From: Marimicrobium sp913061115
GTDB lineage: Bacteria > Pseudomonadota > Gammaproteobacteria > Pseudomonadales > Halieaceae
Assembly (NCBI RefSeq): GCF_047729875.1
Contig: NZ_CP159826.1
Coordinates: forward strand, 1,736,001-1,800,000
Reading direction: 5' to 3'
Length of the DNA: 64,000 nt
The notes below the pieces were generated by a model that was not told the DNA's origin, searched no databases, and saw only the letters and a program-made list of their open reading frames with translations. The position numbers and the translations under genes were made by a program. This document shows positions 1 to 8,393 of the stretch, in pieces; position 1 is the stretch's first letter; the number at the start of each line of letters is the position of its first letter.

Positions 1-498
1 GCCGAAGCGTTCAATAAGCAAACTGAAGAGCGGGCCACCGATGAGGAGGGCGACGGGAACACCTAGTAGGGCGAAAGAAGTGGCCCGGGTCGTTTCCCCC
101 CGCGGCACCCAATCGGCTATCGCTCGGTTCATTGCGGGAAAGTTGACACCCTCGCCGATACCTAAAACGACACGAAAGGCAAGAAATAGCCACCAGTAGT
201 GAACCCATCCCATCAGGAACATCGTCATGGACCAAAGGATAAGGCCTAAGGTCCAGATGCGTCGCGCACCGTAGCGATCTAGCAACACCCCAGAGATGCC
301 GTTGACCGCGAGCGCTCCGGCGGCAAAAAAACTCATAGCGAGACCGAAGTCAGCATTGTCGATCCCGAAGTCTCTTTGGATCGGCCCGATCGCATAGGAA
401 ATCACCACCCTGTCGAGATAGTTGACCAGTCCCAGCGCAAAGGCCAGACCAATCACTAGCCTTACTGTCCCAGCCGACTTTTCGTGTCCGTTTGTCAT
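1..498 (-). CDS. MFS transporter, N-terminal part (cut by left edge)
   Basis: Inner-membrane transporter of the major facilitator superfamily. About 166 residues are visible from an ATG at 498; the rest lies outside the window. The visible part has a short polar N-terminus, a first helix containing LVIGLAFALGLVNYLDRVVI, then several more hydrophobic segments. The NYLDR element in helix 1 and the loop GVLLDRYGARRIW (the MFS loop 2-3 signature, usually GxLaDRxGrR) support the family, and the pattern resembles the anion:cation symporter (organic acid) subgroup. It lies 56 bp downstream of the SMP-30 gene on the same strand, so the two are probably co-transcribed and the substrate may be a sugar acid or other organic acid. 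Family is secure; substrate is a guess. Confidence 0.85.
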   Translation of the reverse strand, partial: MTNGHEKSAGTVRLVIGLAFALGLVNYLDRVVISYAIGPIQRDFGIDNADFGLAMSFFAAGALAVNGISGVLLDRYGARRIWTLGLILWSMTMFLMGWVHYWWLFLAFRVVLGIGEGVNFPAMNRAIADWVPRGETTRATSFALLGVPVALLIGGPLFSLLIERFG

Positions 499-554
499 AA
501 CTTAGTACTCACAGATTGCTTCGTAGCGTCTGGCACAGCGAAGGCATGTTGCAG

Positions 555-1457
555 CTAGCCAAAGCGGTGCTCAAGCAAGCCCGAAACACCTGGCTTAATT
601 GCGAACAGACCACCTTCTTGGGGATTAGCTCTTAGGTATTCGTGGTCAATCGTGAAGCGCGCCGAAGTAATATAAAGCGTGCTCAGGTCTTCTCCGCCAA
701 ACGTACAACTTGTCGGACAACTGCAGGGGAGTTCAATGACCTGGTCTACTTTGCCTTCAGGATCAATACGCATGATGCATCCGCCACCCGCAACTCGGCA
801 ATTCCAAATGTATCCGTCTGCGTCCATAGCAGAACCATCGGGTAACCCGCGTTCAAACCCTGAGACGATTTTGCGCCGGTCGGTAAGTTGCGTGGTTGCC
901 GGATCGATATCATAACGATAGAGCTCGTTCTTAAGTGTGTCGGCGGTAATTAAGTGCCCAGTATTTGTCCAAATTAGAGTATTCGTGATTCCAAAGAGGT
1001 CTTCGCTGATCGAGTTAACGCTGCCATCGGCTTTGCAGCGGTATAACCGGCCTGTGTTTTTGGTGATCTCCACCGGGTTACCGTCGGCGGCGAAGTTGTT
1101 TTGCATCGTACCAACCCAAAACGCACCATCTGGACCAATAACACCTTCATTCAAGCGATTTTCCGATAGTTCTGGTTCGACAGTAGCAAGTGGATAGAAT
1201 TGGTTATCATAGTTCCATAGACATATCTTTTTCGTGAAGGCCACAACCGCGCCGCCATCCCTCCTGAGTCCCAATGATGTAGCAAAATCGTCCGTCTCCC
1301 AGCGCTGATGATCAAAGGTTTTTGGGTCAAGGGCATGAATGAATTTCCCGATAATATCAACCCACAGTAAGCGTTTTCTGTCATCATCCCAAATTAGACT
1401 TTCACCTACTACATTTGCAGCCGCAAAAATTAAGTCGGCGGTCATATTGGCCTCCAT
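555..1457 (-). CDS. SMP-30/gluconolactonase/LRE family hydrolase
   Basis: Predicted six-bladed beta-propeller lactonase of 300 residues, the usual family length. Diagnostic segments are VGESLIWDD (Glu19, the first metal ligand), NEGVIGPDGAFWVGTM, GLPDGSAMDADGYIWNCR (the Asp metal ligand) and a C-terminal FGGEDLSTLYITSAR. The family hydrolyses sugar lactones and related esters using a divalent metal. No signal peptide is seen, so it is cytoplasmic. An ATG four codons inside (MTADLIF) is an alternative start. It is followed by an MFS gene on the same strand and faces a quinone oxidoreductase gene across a 229-bp divergent region. The exact lactone substrate cannot be read from sequence. Confidence 0.88.
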   Translation of the reverse strand: MEANMTADLIFAAANVVGESLIWDDDRKRLLWVDIIGKFIHALDPKTFDHQRWETDDFATSLGLRRDGGAVVAFTKKICLWNYDNQFYPLATVEPELSENRLNEGVIGPDGAFWVGTMQNNFAADGNPVEITKNTGRLYRCKADGSVNSISEDLFGITNTLIWTNTGHLITADTLKNELYRYDIDPATTQLTDRRKIVSGFERGLPDGSAMDADGYIWNCRVAGGGCIMRIDPEGKVDQVIELPCSCPTSCTFGGEDLSTLYITSARFTIDHEYLRANPQEGGLFAIKPGVSGLLEHRFG

Positions 1458-1614
1458 CCGCTTTTTTGTTGTGAACTTCTCACCGTTGGTGGCATATTAA
1501 AGGAGAGCAAGTGAAAAGGATATGCAGGTGCAGCACAGAAATTGAAAATCATTTGGGCGAGCAACCGCTGTAAAAATCGCGTAAGCTCTCCAACCATTGG
1601 CTTTAAACTCAGCT

Positions 1615-1627
1615 GAACATGGTGTTC
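1615..1627. promoter_or_regulatory. Perfect short palindrome, candidate operator
   Basis: GAACA-TGG-TGTTC is a perfect 5-3-5 inverted repeat about 60 bp before the oxidoreductase start codon, inside the divergent region between it and the SMP-30 gene. Its position suits a regulator site, but no regulator gene is nearby and a palindrome this short can occur by chance. Confidence 0.22.
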
Positions 1628-1686
1628 GGATAACGTCGGATGCAGTAGGGTATTAATGTGTATTCACCGTAAGTAAGGAGATAGTT

Positions 1687-2694
1687 GTGCGCGCAATTAA
1701 ATTGAAAAAACCAGGTGGTCTCGACAAGCTGGAAATAGCGAATGTAGACGTTATTGAGCCAACAGCGGGCGAGATCCGTATCCGCAATCATGCGAGCTCA
1801 TTGAATTTTCATGACTATGTCGTTGCCATTGGCCTGCTGCCAGTTGATGACGGACGCATTCCCATGTCGGACGGTGCCGGAATCGTAGAAGCGGTGGGTG
1901 CTGGGGTGACGGAGTTCCAGCCTGGTGATCGAGTGATGAGCTGCTTCTTTCCGCATTGGGCTGATGGTCGGGCCGATAATCTCGTTAAAATGAGTGATGT
2001 TCCCGGCGACATGATCGATGGATTCGCGTCTGAGGTCGTTACGATGTCCTCTTCGGCGTTCACTCGGATGCCGGACGGCTATAGCTTCGAGCAGGCAGCC
2101 ACTTTACCGTGTGCTGCGGCGACCGCGTGGCGTGCACTGATGGTCGAGGCAAGGGTAAAGCCTGGCGATACCGTGCTGGTGCAGGGTAGCGGTGGCGTAT
2201 CTGTGTTCGCTTTGCAGTTTGCCAAGGCTGCAGGCTGCCACGTTATTGCGACGTCTTCATCGCAGGCTAAACTAGAGAGACTAGGCGAGCTTGGGGCAGA
2301 CCAATTCATCAACTATCGTGAGGTTGAGAAGTGGGGTGACAAGGTGTTGGAGATCACCGGCGGTAAGGGTGCAGACGTTATCGTCGAGGTTGGCGGCTCG
2401 GGTACGCTGCCGCAGTCTGTGCGCGCGGTGGCAATGGGCGGGCATATTTCCATGATCGGCGTGCTAACGGGTGTTCAGGGCGACGTGCCTACGGCCGAGT
2501 TGTTTCAGAAAAATGCCGTGATTAGCGGCATCACCGTCGGCTCGCGTGCCAACCAAGAAGATATGGTCAGAGCGATCAATGCCACGGGAATTCTGCCTGT
2601 CATCGACCGCAGTTTTGCTCTTGAGGATTTGGCTGAGGCGTTCCGGCTACAAGAATCACAGCAGCACTTTGGGAAGATTTGCCTTACCGTCTGA
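1687..2694 (+). CDS. NADPH:quinone oxidoreductase / zinc-independent MDR dehydrogenase
   Basis: Medium-chain dehydrogenase/reductase of 335 residues. The N-terminal GroES-like domain contains SDGAGIVEAVGAGVTEFQPGDRV where zinc enzymes carry GHE, so the catalytic-zinc ligand is missing and a quinone or enone reductase activity is more likely than a classical alcohol dehydrogenase. The nucleotide-binding domain has VQGSGGVSVFALQFAKAAG near residue 170, followed by the expected ATSSSQAKLERLGELGAD. The start is GTG, chosen because AAGGAG lies 6 nt upstream and the N-terminus (RAIKLKKPGGLDKLEI) matches family beginnings. It is followed after 231 bp by the isomerase homologue on the same strand. 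The physiological substrate is unknown. Confidence 0.88.
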   Translation: MRAIKLKKPGGLDKLEIANVDVIEPTAGEIRIRNHASSLNFHDYVVAIGLLPVDDGRIPMSDGAGIVEAVGAGVTEFQPGDRVMSCFFPHWADGRADNLVKMSDVPGDMIDGFASEVVTMSSSAFTRMPDGYSFEQAATLPCAAATAWRALMVEARVKPGDTVLVQGSGGVSVFALQFAKAAGCHVIATSSSQAKLERLGELGADQFINYREVEKWGDKVLEITGGKGADVIVEVGGSGTLPQSVRAVAMGGHISMIGVLTGVQGDVPTAELFQKNAVISGITVGSRANQEDMVRAINATGILPVIDRSFALEDLAEAFRLQESQQHFGKICLTV

Positions 2695-2925
2695 TGCGGC
2701 ATATCTCAATAATCGGTTAGGGTCTAGAGTATTGGCCCTGAAACCGAGTCTGACAACAGAGACCCTGCCACGCGAGTGGGGGTACTCTGAAAATCATAGA
2801 CAGAAGAAAATATAAGACGCTTTAATCTTTGGTGGCCGTTAATTCGCCGTACAGAAATAGACGTGACGCTTAATTGGCTCGGCTAAAGGTCGGGTTATAC
2901 GTTTATAAAAAATGAGGATAGATTA

Positions 2926-3300
2926 ATGACTGCATTAAACGACCAGCTTATCGCCAGTGTCATGCAGGCCTATGTTGATGCCATGAGCAGCGATGATGTT
3001 GAGAAGGTCCTCGTTCTTTTTTCTGATGATGCAGTGGTTGAAGACCCGGTTGGCAGTGACGCCCATCGCGGTAAAGATGCGCTTCGAGTCTTTTATCAAG
3101 CCTCCATCGATAGCGTTGATCACATGGTTCTTGAAGGCAGTGTCCGCGCCCGCGAGAAGTGGGGGGCTGCGGCGATGATAGCAAGCCCCAAAGGGATAGA
3201 TATGAAAGTAGAAACTCTCGATGTGATGGAGTTCGACGATGAGGGCTTGATTACCCATATGACCGCGTATTGGGGAGACACTAATTTACGGGTCAAATGA
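2926..3300 (+). CDS. Steroid delta-isomerase-like protein (SnoaL/NTF2 fold)
   Basis: Protein of 124 residues that aligns along its whole length with bacterial ketosteroid isomerase, which moves the double bond of delta-5-3-ketosteroids to delta-4. The three catalytic positions are retained: Tyr16 in MQAYVDAM, Asp40 in VEDPVGSD (the family signature) and Asp99 in ETLDVMEF. Length is typical (125-131). No signal peptide is present, so it acts in the cytoplasm. An oxidoreductase gene precedes it; no other steroid degradation gene is visible. It could instead isomerise another cyclic enone, but retention of the full triad argues against a generic NTF2-like protein. Confidence 0.85.
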   Translation: MTALNDQLIASVMQAYVDAMSSDDVEKVLVLFSDDAVVEDPVGSDAHRGKDALRVFYQASIDSVDHMVLEGSVRAREKWGAAAMIASPKGIDMKVETLDVMEFDDEGLITHMTAYWGDTNLRVK

Positions 3301-3350
3301 GCTGCCTATTGTGATAAACGGCTATCAGCGCAGGGTCGGCTGCTTTTGCT

Positions 3351-3500
3351 GTGCCGAAGACGACTTACGCACGATATGTCACCGCGGAAGCAGCAGCAGC
3401 TCCTACAGCAACACCCGTCCCCACCAGCCCTATCTGGCTACTGGGCATGATGGCAGGACTGCTAACGCTAGTGGCTGTCAGGAGGCTCCGTAAAGCCTGA
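3351..3500 (+). pseudogene. Orphan C-terminal sorting-signal fragment (PEP/IPTL-CTERM-like)
   Basis: An open frame ending at TGA 3498-3500 encodes a low-complexity Ala/Thr/Pro stretch (AEAAAAPTATPVPTSP), one hydrophobic helix (IWLLGMMAGLLTLVAV) and a basic tail RRLRKA. Short motif, transmembrane helix and Arg-rich end form the layout of exosortase or rhombosortase sorting tails found at the C-terminus of exported proteins. The frame is open only from a stop at 3315-3317 and holds no ATG before the motif. GTG 3351 is the only ordinary start and has no convincing ribosome site. I read it as the remnant of a larger surface-protein gene; a tiny membrane protein is the alternative. A terminator follows directly. 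Confidence 0.4.
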
Positions 3501-3511
3501 GCCGTCTCAAG

Positions 3512-3532
3512 CCCGCCTAGTGCGGGTTTTTT
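3512..3532 (+). terminator. Rho-independent terminator
   Basis: CCCGC-CTAGT-GCGGG hairpin followed by TTTTTTATT, 12 bp after the stop of the sorting-signal fragment. It would end transcription coming from the isomerase gene. Confidence 0.75.
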
Positions 3533-3564
3533 ATTGTCTGGGGATACTAAAGGTAAGCATCTGG

Positions 3565-3590
3565 GCTAGGGGGCATACTGCGCCCCTAGC
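3565..3590. repeat. Inverted repeat (8-bp perfect stem)
   Basis: GCTAGGGG and CCCCTAGC pair around a 10-nt loop, between the plus-strand terminator and the 3' end of the RNase J-like gene. There is no T-run on either strand, so it is not a standard terminator. It may protect or end the minus-strand transcript. Confidence 0.5.
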
Positions 3591-3641
3591 GGATGGCGCA
3601 GAGTCTTTTCAGTGACTAACAGCGGCATTACTTTCCTGCGG

Positions 3642-5006
3642 CTACTCAACCTTTGCTAAAAGCGCTTCTCGCTTTGAATCATCTAACCAGAGCCGGCCAA
3701 CTGGCACGCGCGCTTTCAGTTTTTCGCCAGCAACGATGTCAAACACATCACCATTGATCCCGGTCAACTGTACTGGTACGCCACATGACCTTGCTATGTC
3801 CGCATTGCATTGCATATGCATAGCCTCGCCATGAACAGGTATCGCAATCCTAGGCTTTACCCAATGATACATCTGCTGTAATTCTTCCTGGCAAGGGTGC
3901 CCCGATGCATGAATAGGCCGCGAACTGGTCTCTGAAAGCGTCACCTCAACACCTTTGCTCTCAAGGGCAGCCACCAATCGGCCCACAGCGATCTCGTTGC
4001 CAGGAATAGTTTTAGCACTAAAGATCACGTGATCCCCTGCTGCTAAGGTAATGTCCGGATGAGTATCCATTGCCAGTCGCTGCAAAGCAGCTCGCGATTC
4101 TCCTTGGCTCCCCGTCGCCACAGCCAATACTTCATTAGGCAGCAGGTAGCCTAGGTTGAAAGAATCGACTACGTTGAAATGGTCTTTTAAGTAACCCGCC
4201 ATTCTGGCATTCATCACCATGGCCTCTATTGATCGGCCAATCACCCCTATATAGCGCCCTGACACTTCCGCCACATGGCCAAGGGTTTGCAGGCGTGCAA
4301 CATTGCTAGAAAAACAACCAACCACGACCCGCCCCGTGGAGCCTTTAACGGCTGCTAACAGTCCTGGAAACAATTCTGACTCAGAAGTGGAATGGCCTGC
4401 TTGATTGGCGTTGGTCGAGTCACACACTATAGCGTCGATACGATCATGGCCTAGACGTCGATAAATATCCGGTTCAAACGCTCGGCCGACAATAGGCGCG
4501 GAATCAATTTTCCAATCTGCTGTGTGCAGCACCCGCCCAGCGGAGGTCTCTATAAGCAGCGCATTAGTTTCTACCGTCGAATGGGTAATGGGAAGCCAAG
4601 TAACCTTAAAACCCCCAAGAGTAATTGTCTCGCCCTCCTGAACGGTCACAATAGGTGCATCAATGCCCTTTTGCTGAAGCTTTCGAAGCAATACATTCCG
4701 CGTAAACGGCGTTGTGTAAATAGGACATTTTAATTGTGGCCATAGATGAGCGATTGCCCCTATGTGATCTTCGTGAGCATGCGTCGCGATCATTCCAACA
4801 AGGGCGTCACTGCGGTTGCTAATAAATATTGGGTCGGGCATTTCGACTCGATTGCCACCACCTGGCTTTGCATCATCCTTTTCGAAAGTGATTCCGCAGT
4901 CCACCATCAACCACTGACCGGCATGGCCAAACAAGTTTAAGTTCATCCCGATTTCGCCGCATCCGCCAAGAGGCAAAAATAAAAAGTCTTTCTGGCCTGG
5001 GGTCAT
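3642..5006 (-). CDS. RNase J-like metallo-beta-lactamase ribonuclease
   Basis: Protein of 454 residues with the beta-lactamase/beta-CASP fold of RNase J-type nucleases. The N-terminus FLPLGGCGEIGMNLNLF and the metal site THAHEDHIGAIAHL (His76, His78, Asp80, His81) are typical, LHTADWKID gives the next metal ligand, and the beta-CASP part carries HASGHPCQEEL and PVHGEAMH. RNase J of Firmicutes is about 555 residues; this shorter form lacks most of the C-terminal domain, as in many proteobacterial homologues. It would act on RNA in the cytoplasm using zinc. It lies downstream of tRNA-Ser and RNase E on the same strand, each with room for its own promoter. Function on specific transcripts is unknown. 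Confidence 0.85.
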   Translation of the reverse strand: MTPGQKDFLFLPLGGCGEIGMNLNLFGHAGQWLMVDCGITFEKDDAKPGGGNRVEMPDPIFISNRSDALVGMIATHAHEDHIGAIAHLWPQLKCPIYTTPFTRNVLLRKLQQKGIDAPIVTVQEGETITLGGFKVTWLPITHSTVETNALLIETSAGRVLHTADWKIDSAPIVGRAFEPDIYRRLGHDRIDAIVCDSTNANQAGHSTSESELFPGLLAAVKGSTGRVVVGCFSSNVARLQTLGHVAEVSGRYIGVIGRSIEAMVMNARMAGYLKDHFNVVDSFNLGYLLPNEVLAVATGSQGESRAALQRLAMDTHPDITLAAGDHVIFSAKTIPGNEIAVGRLVAALESKGVEVTLSETSSRPIHASGHPCQEELQQMYHWVKPRIAIPVHGEAMHMQCNADIARSCGVPVQLTGINGDVFDIVAGEKLKARVPVGRLWLDDSKREALLAKVE

Positions 5007-5161
5007 CGTTCCTCACTCGTCTCGTATTGGCATGAACAGCACCGTGTGGCGTCAGCCACACACTTCGTTGAAATCTGTTGGAGTATCAATTTTGTTTCGA
5101 GGGTAGGTTCGGGGGTAGATTATAAAATCAGTCGTAGATCATTGATTTATATAGGCATATT

Positions 5162-5251
5162 TGGCGGTGGGCTAAGGATTCGAACCTTAGGAGGGGATAA
5201 ACCCTCAACGGTTTTCAAGACCGCCGCTTTCGACCACTCAGCCAGCCCACC
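5162..5251 (-). tRNA. tRNA-Ser(UGA)
   Basis: Minus-strand tRNA with 7-bp acceptor GGTGGGC/GCCCACC, discriminator G, encoded CCA (5162-5164), a long variable arm and T-arm GGTTCGAATCC. The anticodon loop CTTGAAAAC gives anticodon TGA (5215-5217), decoding UCA-type serine codons. The long variable arm fits serine. Confidence 0.95.
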
Positions 5252-5299
5252 GGAAATTTTCTTCTCTACGATTCAATGCCTTCGTAAGAAGCGAACGGG

Positions 5300-5327
5300 A
5301 TTATACATTGATGAAAATGGGACACAA
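5300..5327 (-). promoter_or_regulatory. Probable promoter of tRNA-Ser
   Basis: On the minus strand, TTGTGT (5327-5322) and a perfect TATAAT (5305-5300) are 16 bp apart, about 50 bp before the tRNA 5' end. The -35 is weak, and it overlaps the hairpin that ends the rne transcript. Confidence 0.42.
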
Positions 5328-5349
5328 GGGGCGCAAGCCACCTGTGTCC
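5313..5349 (-). terminator. Hairpin terminator of rne
   Basis: On the minus strand GGACACAGGTGGC pairs with GCCCCTTGTGTCC (one wobble, one mismatch) around TTGC, then CATTTTC. It starts 19 bp after the rne stop codon. The U-run is short, so termination may be partial. Confidence 0.5.
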
Positions 5350-5367
5350 TTGTTGCGCTGAAATCGT

Positions 5368-8172
5368 TCAGGACTTAGCTGCCGTGTGCGTCATAGGATC
5401 CTCGGAGCGTGGACCACGCGGATCATTGCTGGAGCGCCGAGCGATCCGGTCACTGGGCTCGGCAGGCGGACTGATGTTGTCACTGAAAAGGGTCATATGA
5501 GACGTGCTGATTTCCAGATCGTTCACCGGACGGGCATCGCTCCTTGGATCGTTGCATGCCCTGCCATCAGCACTAACGCCATCTGTGGATGTCACGCTAG
5601 GAGTCGCGACTGGCTCGACCACAGGGGCCGGCGTTGCAACTGACGCTACAGGTGTTGCTACAGGTGTTTCTACAGATATTTCTACAGGTGCTGCTGTAGG
5701 TGCTACTGCAACTTCAGCGGTACTTTTTGCATCGGCATCGGTATCGGCATCGGTTGGCACACTTTCCCAGCCATCGTCCGAACTCGCAGTACTTAAGGCC
5801 GCGGATGCACTGGTAATGTCGGTGCTAATCGGATCAGGGCTTGCTGAGCTAGCCTGCTCTGACGCGGCTGTATTTGCATCTTCAGCAACTTCAGGTTCTG
5901 CAGTCACAGTCAGCTCTGGTTCAGGAAAACCGGGAACAACAGCGGTAGTGGGATCCGTCTCCGTAGCCTCGACTGTGGCCGTGCCTTCCGATGTTGGTTT
6001 GGGGCCTCGATTACGACGACGGCGCTGTGGCTCTCCGCGCTTTACGTTGCTGGGGCGCTTGCGCGGTTTATCGTGCTCGGAAGACGAATCCGCCGCATTT
6101 TGAGCCTCCGCAACTACACGGGTATCCGGTTTTTCGGCCGGGCTATCGCGATTAGTACGTCGGTTGCCTTCATTACGACTTTGAGATTGATCACTATTGC
6201 GAGCGCGCTTTTGTTGCCCCTGCTTATCGTCATTGCGAGGATCCCTACCTTCGGATGCTGCGCTGCGGTCCTGAGTTTGCGATTGCTGGCCGCTCTGGGT
6301 GTTTCGCCGACGATTTCTATTGCGGTTGTTTGAGCTCCGCTGTTCGCCAGATGCCGGCTGCTGACGTTGTCTTGCAGGGCGTTCACTCTGAGGTGGTTTT
6401 TGGCCTACACTGGCTTGTTCGGCAGTGTTGCTGCCGACAAGCGTGGACCACAAACGTGAAATAATGCCCTGAGCCGGTTTGTCAGCACTGCCGCTTTTTG
6501 GTCGGCTCTGAGTCGGTTTGCCTGATGCCGTTTTGGCAGAAGATTTATTCTCGGCTGTTGGTGCTGGACCTCGGCGAGGAACACCTTGCACAGCGGCTTG
6601 CTGTTGCGCAGGAATCGCCGGTGAGTGGATCTCGCTAATGGTGCCAGCATCCGGAACAGCAATATCGACTTTATAACTGACTTCGTGTTCGGCGCCCATC
6701 TCATCGGTGCGTAGGCGAGTGACTTCAAAATGGGGGGTCTCTAGGTTCGGATTGGGAATAACCAAGACGCGTGACTTTGTGTCCTGCTCAATTTCCGTCA
6801 GCGCTGATCGTTTCTCATTCAAGAGATAGGCGGCAACATCGACGGGCACAATGGCGCGTACTTCCGCGCTACGGTCTTTGATGGCTTCCTCTTCAAGTAA
6901 CCGCAGGATTGATAATGCCAGCGACTTTGTGTCGCGAATACTGCCCTGGCCGCTACAGCGTGGGCAGACGATGGCACTGGTTTCGCCTAACGACGGTCGC
7001 AGGCGCTGACGAGACATCTCCAGCAGGCCAAAGCGAGATATTCTACCGACCTGAACTCGAGCTCGGTCAATTTCAAGAGCGTCACGCACGCGATTTTCGA
7101 CCGCACGTTGGTTGCGCGGAGCCAGCATGTCTATAAAATCAATGACGACCAGCCCGCCCATATCTCGCAGACGTAATTGTCTGGCGACTTCGTCTGCAGC
7201 TTCAAGATTTGTGTTCAGGGCTGTTTCTTCTATATCTGATCCGCGAGTTGCGCGTGCGGAGTTGATATCGATAGAAATTAGCGCTTCGGTCGGGTCTATA
7301 ACGATCGAACCACCAGAGGGCAGTCGCACTTCGCGCTGAAAAGCCGTTTCGATCTGGCTCTCAATCTGAAAACGGTTAAACATTGGGATGTTGTCTTCGT
7401 ACAGTTGAATGCGAGGTAAGTACTTGGGCATGACCTGGCTAACAAAGTCGGTGGCCTGCTTAAACGCTTCAGGAGAATCAATCAGTACCTGTCCAACATC
7501 ATCGCGCAGATAATCACGCACTGCTCGGATGATCACATTGCTTTCCTGGAACAAGAGTTCCTTGGGCTTGGCCACCGCTGCTGCTTTTGAGATGGATTCC
7601 CAAAGTTGTAAAAGATAATTAAGGTCCCACTGGAGCTCTTCTGCCGTCCGACCGACCCCCGCCGTGCGGATGATCACTCCCATCCCGCTTGGAATTTCGA
7701 GAGTGTTGAGAGCAGCTTTCAACTCAGTGCGCTCTTCGCCCTCAATGCGGCGGGAGATGCCTCCGGCCCGAGGATTGTTGGGCATAAGTACCATGTATCG
7801 ACCGGCCAAGCTGGCAAATGTGGTGAGAGCCGCCCCCTTGTTGCCACGTTCTTCCTTGTCGACCTGGACAATGACTTCTGTTCCTTCTTTGACAATTTCC
7901 TTAATTTTAAGGCGTCCGTCACTGCCCGGGTTACGGAAGAAGTACTCCCTTGCGATCTCCTTGAGTGGTAAAAAGCCGTGACGTTCAGCGCCAAAGTCTA
8001 CGAATGCAGCTTCCAAGCTAGGTTCGACGCGGGTAATTTTGCCCTTGAAGATACTGGCCTTTTTTTGCACGCGGGTGCGATTTTCAATATCGAGATCGTA
8101 CAGGCGTTGCCCGTCGACCATTGCGACGCGCAACTCTTCAGGTTGAGTTGCATTAATTAATATTTTTTTCAT
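5368..8172 (-). CDS. rne: Ribonuclease E
   Basis: Endoribonuclease E, core of the RNA degradosome, which processes mRNA, rRNA and tRNA precursors at the inner membrane. Of 934 residues, the N-terminal half holds the S1 RNA-binding domain (about 37-120), the 5' sensor/RNase H region, the DNase I-like catalytic site with Asp302 in SIDINSARATRG and Asp345 in VVIDFIDM, and the zinc-link CPRCSGQG near 403-408. The C-terminal 430 residues are disordered: an Arg/Gln/Asn-rich RNA-binding stretch (RRRRNRGPKP), then long Ala/Val/Thr/Pro-rich sequence as a scaffold for partner proteins. The start MKKILINATQPEE matches the family exactly. A long structured leader precedes it, as expected for an autoregulated gene. 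Confidence 0.98.
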   Translation of the reverse strand: MKKILINATQPEELRVAMVDGQRLYDLDIENRTRVQKKASIFKGKITRVEPSLEAAFVDFGAERHGFLPLKEIAREYFFRNPGSDGRLKIKEIVKEGTEVIVQVDKEERGNKGAALTTFASLAGRYMVLMPNNPRAGGISRRIEGEERTELKAALNTLEIPSGMGVIIRTAGVGRTAEELQWDLNYLLQLWESISKAAAVAKPKELLFQESNVIIRAVRDYLRDDVGQVLIDSPEAFKQATDFVSQVMPKYLPRIQLYEDNIPMFNRFQIESQIETAFQREVRLPSGGSIVIDPTEALISIDINSARATRGSDIEETALNTNLEAADEVARQLRLRDMGGLVVIDFIDMLAPRNQRAVENRVRDALEIDRARVQVGRISRFGLLEMSRQRLRPSLGETSAIVCPRCSGQGSIRDTKSLALSILRLLEEEAIKDRSAEVRAIVPVDVAAYLLNEKRSALTEIEQDTKSRVLVIPNPNLETPHFEVTRLRTDEMGAEHEVSYKVDIAVPDAGTISEIHSPAIPAQQQAAVQGVPRRGPAPTAENKSSAKTASGKPTQSRPKSGSADKPAQGIISRLWSTLVGSNTAEQASVGQKPPQSERPARQRQQPASGEQRSSNNRNRNRRRNTQSGQQSQTQDRSAASEGRDPRNDDKQGQQKRARNSDQSQSRNEGNRRTNRDSPAEKPDTRVVAEAQNAADSSSEHDKPRKRPSNVKRGEPQRRRRNRGPKPTSEGTATVEATETDPTTAVVPGFPEPELTVTAEPEVAEDANTAASEQASSASPDPISTDITSASAALSTASSDDGWESVPTDADTDADAKSTAEVAVAPTAAPVEISVETPVATPVASVATPAPVVEPVATPSVTSTDGVSADGRACNDPRSDARPVNDLEISTSHMTLFSDNISPPAEPSDRIARRSSNDPRGPRSEDPMTHTAAKS

Positions 8173-8228
8173 ATTGCCGTTGCCTTACTGTGCAGCAGGC
8201 CTGGCGGGACGGGAGATCAGATACAAAG

Positions 8229-8243
8229 CCGGCATAGTGCCGG
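8229..8243 (-). repeat. Stem-loop in rne leader
   Basis: CCGGCA-TAG-TGCCGG is a perfect 6-bp inverted repeat 57 nt upstream of the rne start codon, within the presumed mRNA leader. It is a candidate for the RNase E-sensing structures described for rne leaders. Confidence 0.45.
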
Positions 8244-8393
8244 TTAACAGTAGCGATGGGCCAAAAACCATTCGATTTCTAGCCGTTTACCGGATGCAAC
8301 CCTAAGTTAGTTGCTGGTTCCACCCAGGTATCTTGTTAACGCCAACCACGCAGTTTCTTGTGGTCGTTTCAGCGTCAGGCAGTAAAGTTTTGT

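Noticed and set aside
3311..3493. 60-codon frame starting at GTG 3311 (INGYQRRVGCF)
   Set aside because: Odd composition with many Cys and Ser, no ribosome site; the overlapping frame ending at 3500 makes a coherent membrane tail instead.
5046..5378. 110-codon plus-strand frame across the tRNA-Ser gene
   Set aside because: It runs antisense through a tRNA and a terminator, so it is not a gene.
5504..6103. Plus-strand open frame of 199 codons, Ala/Thr/Ser-rich
   Set aside because: It is antisense to the repetitive low-complexity C-terminus of RNase E, has no ribosome site and reflects the codon bias of that gene.
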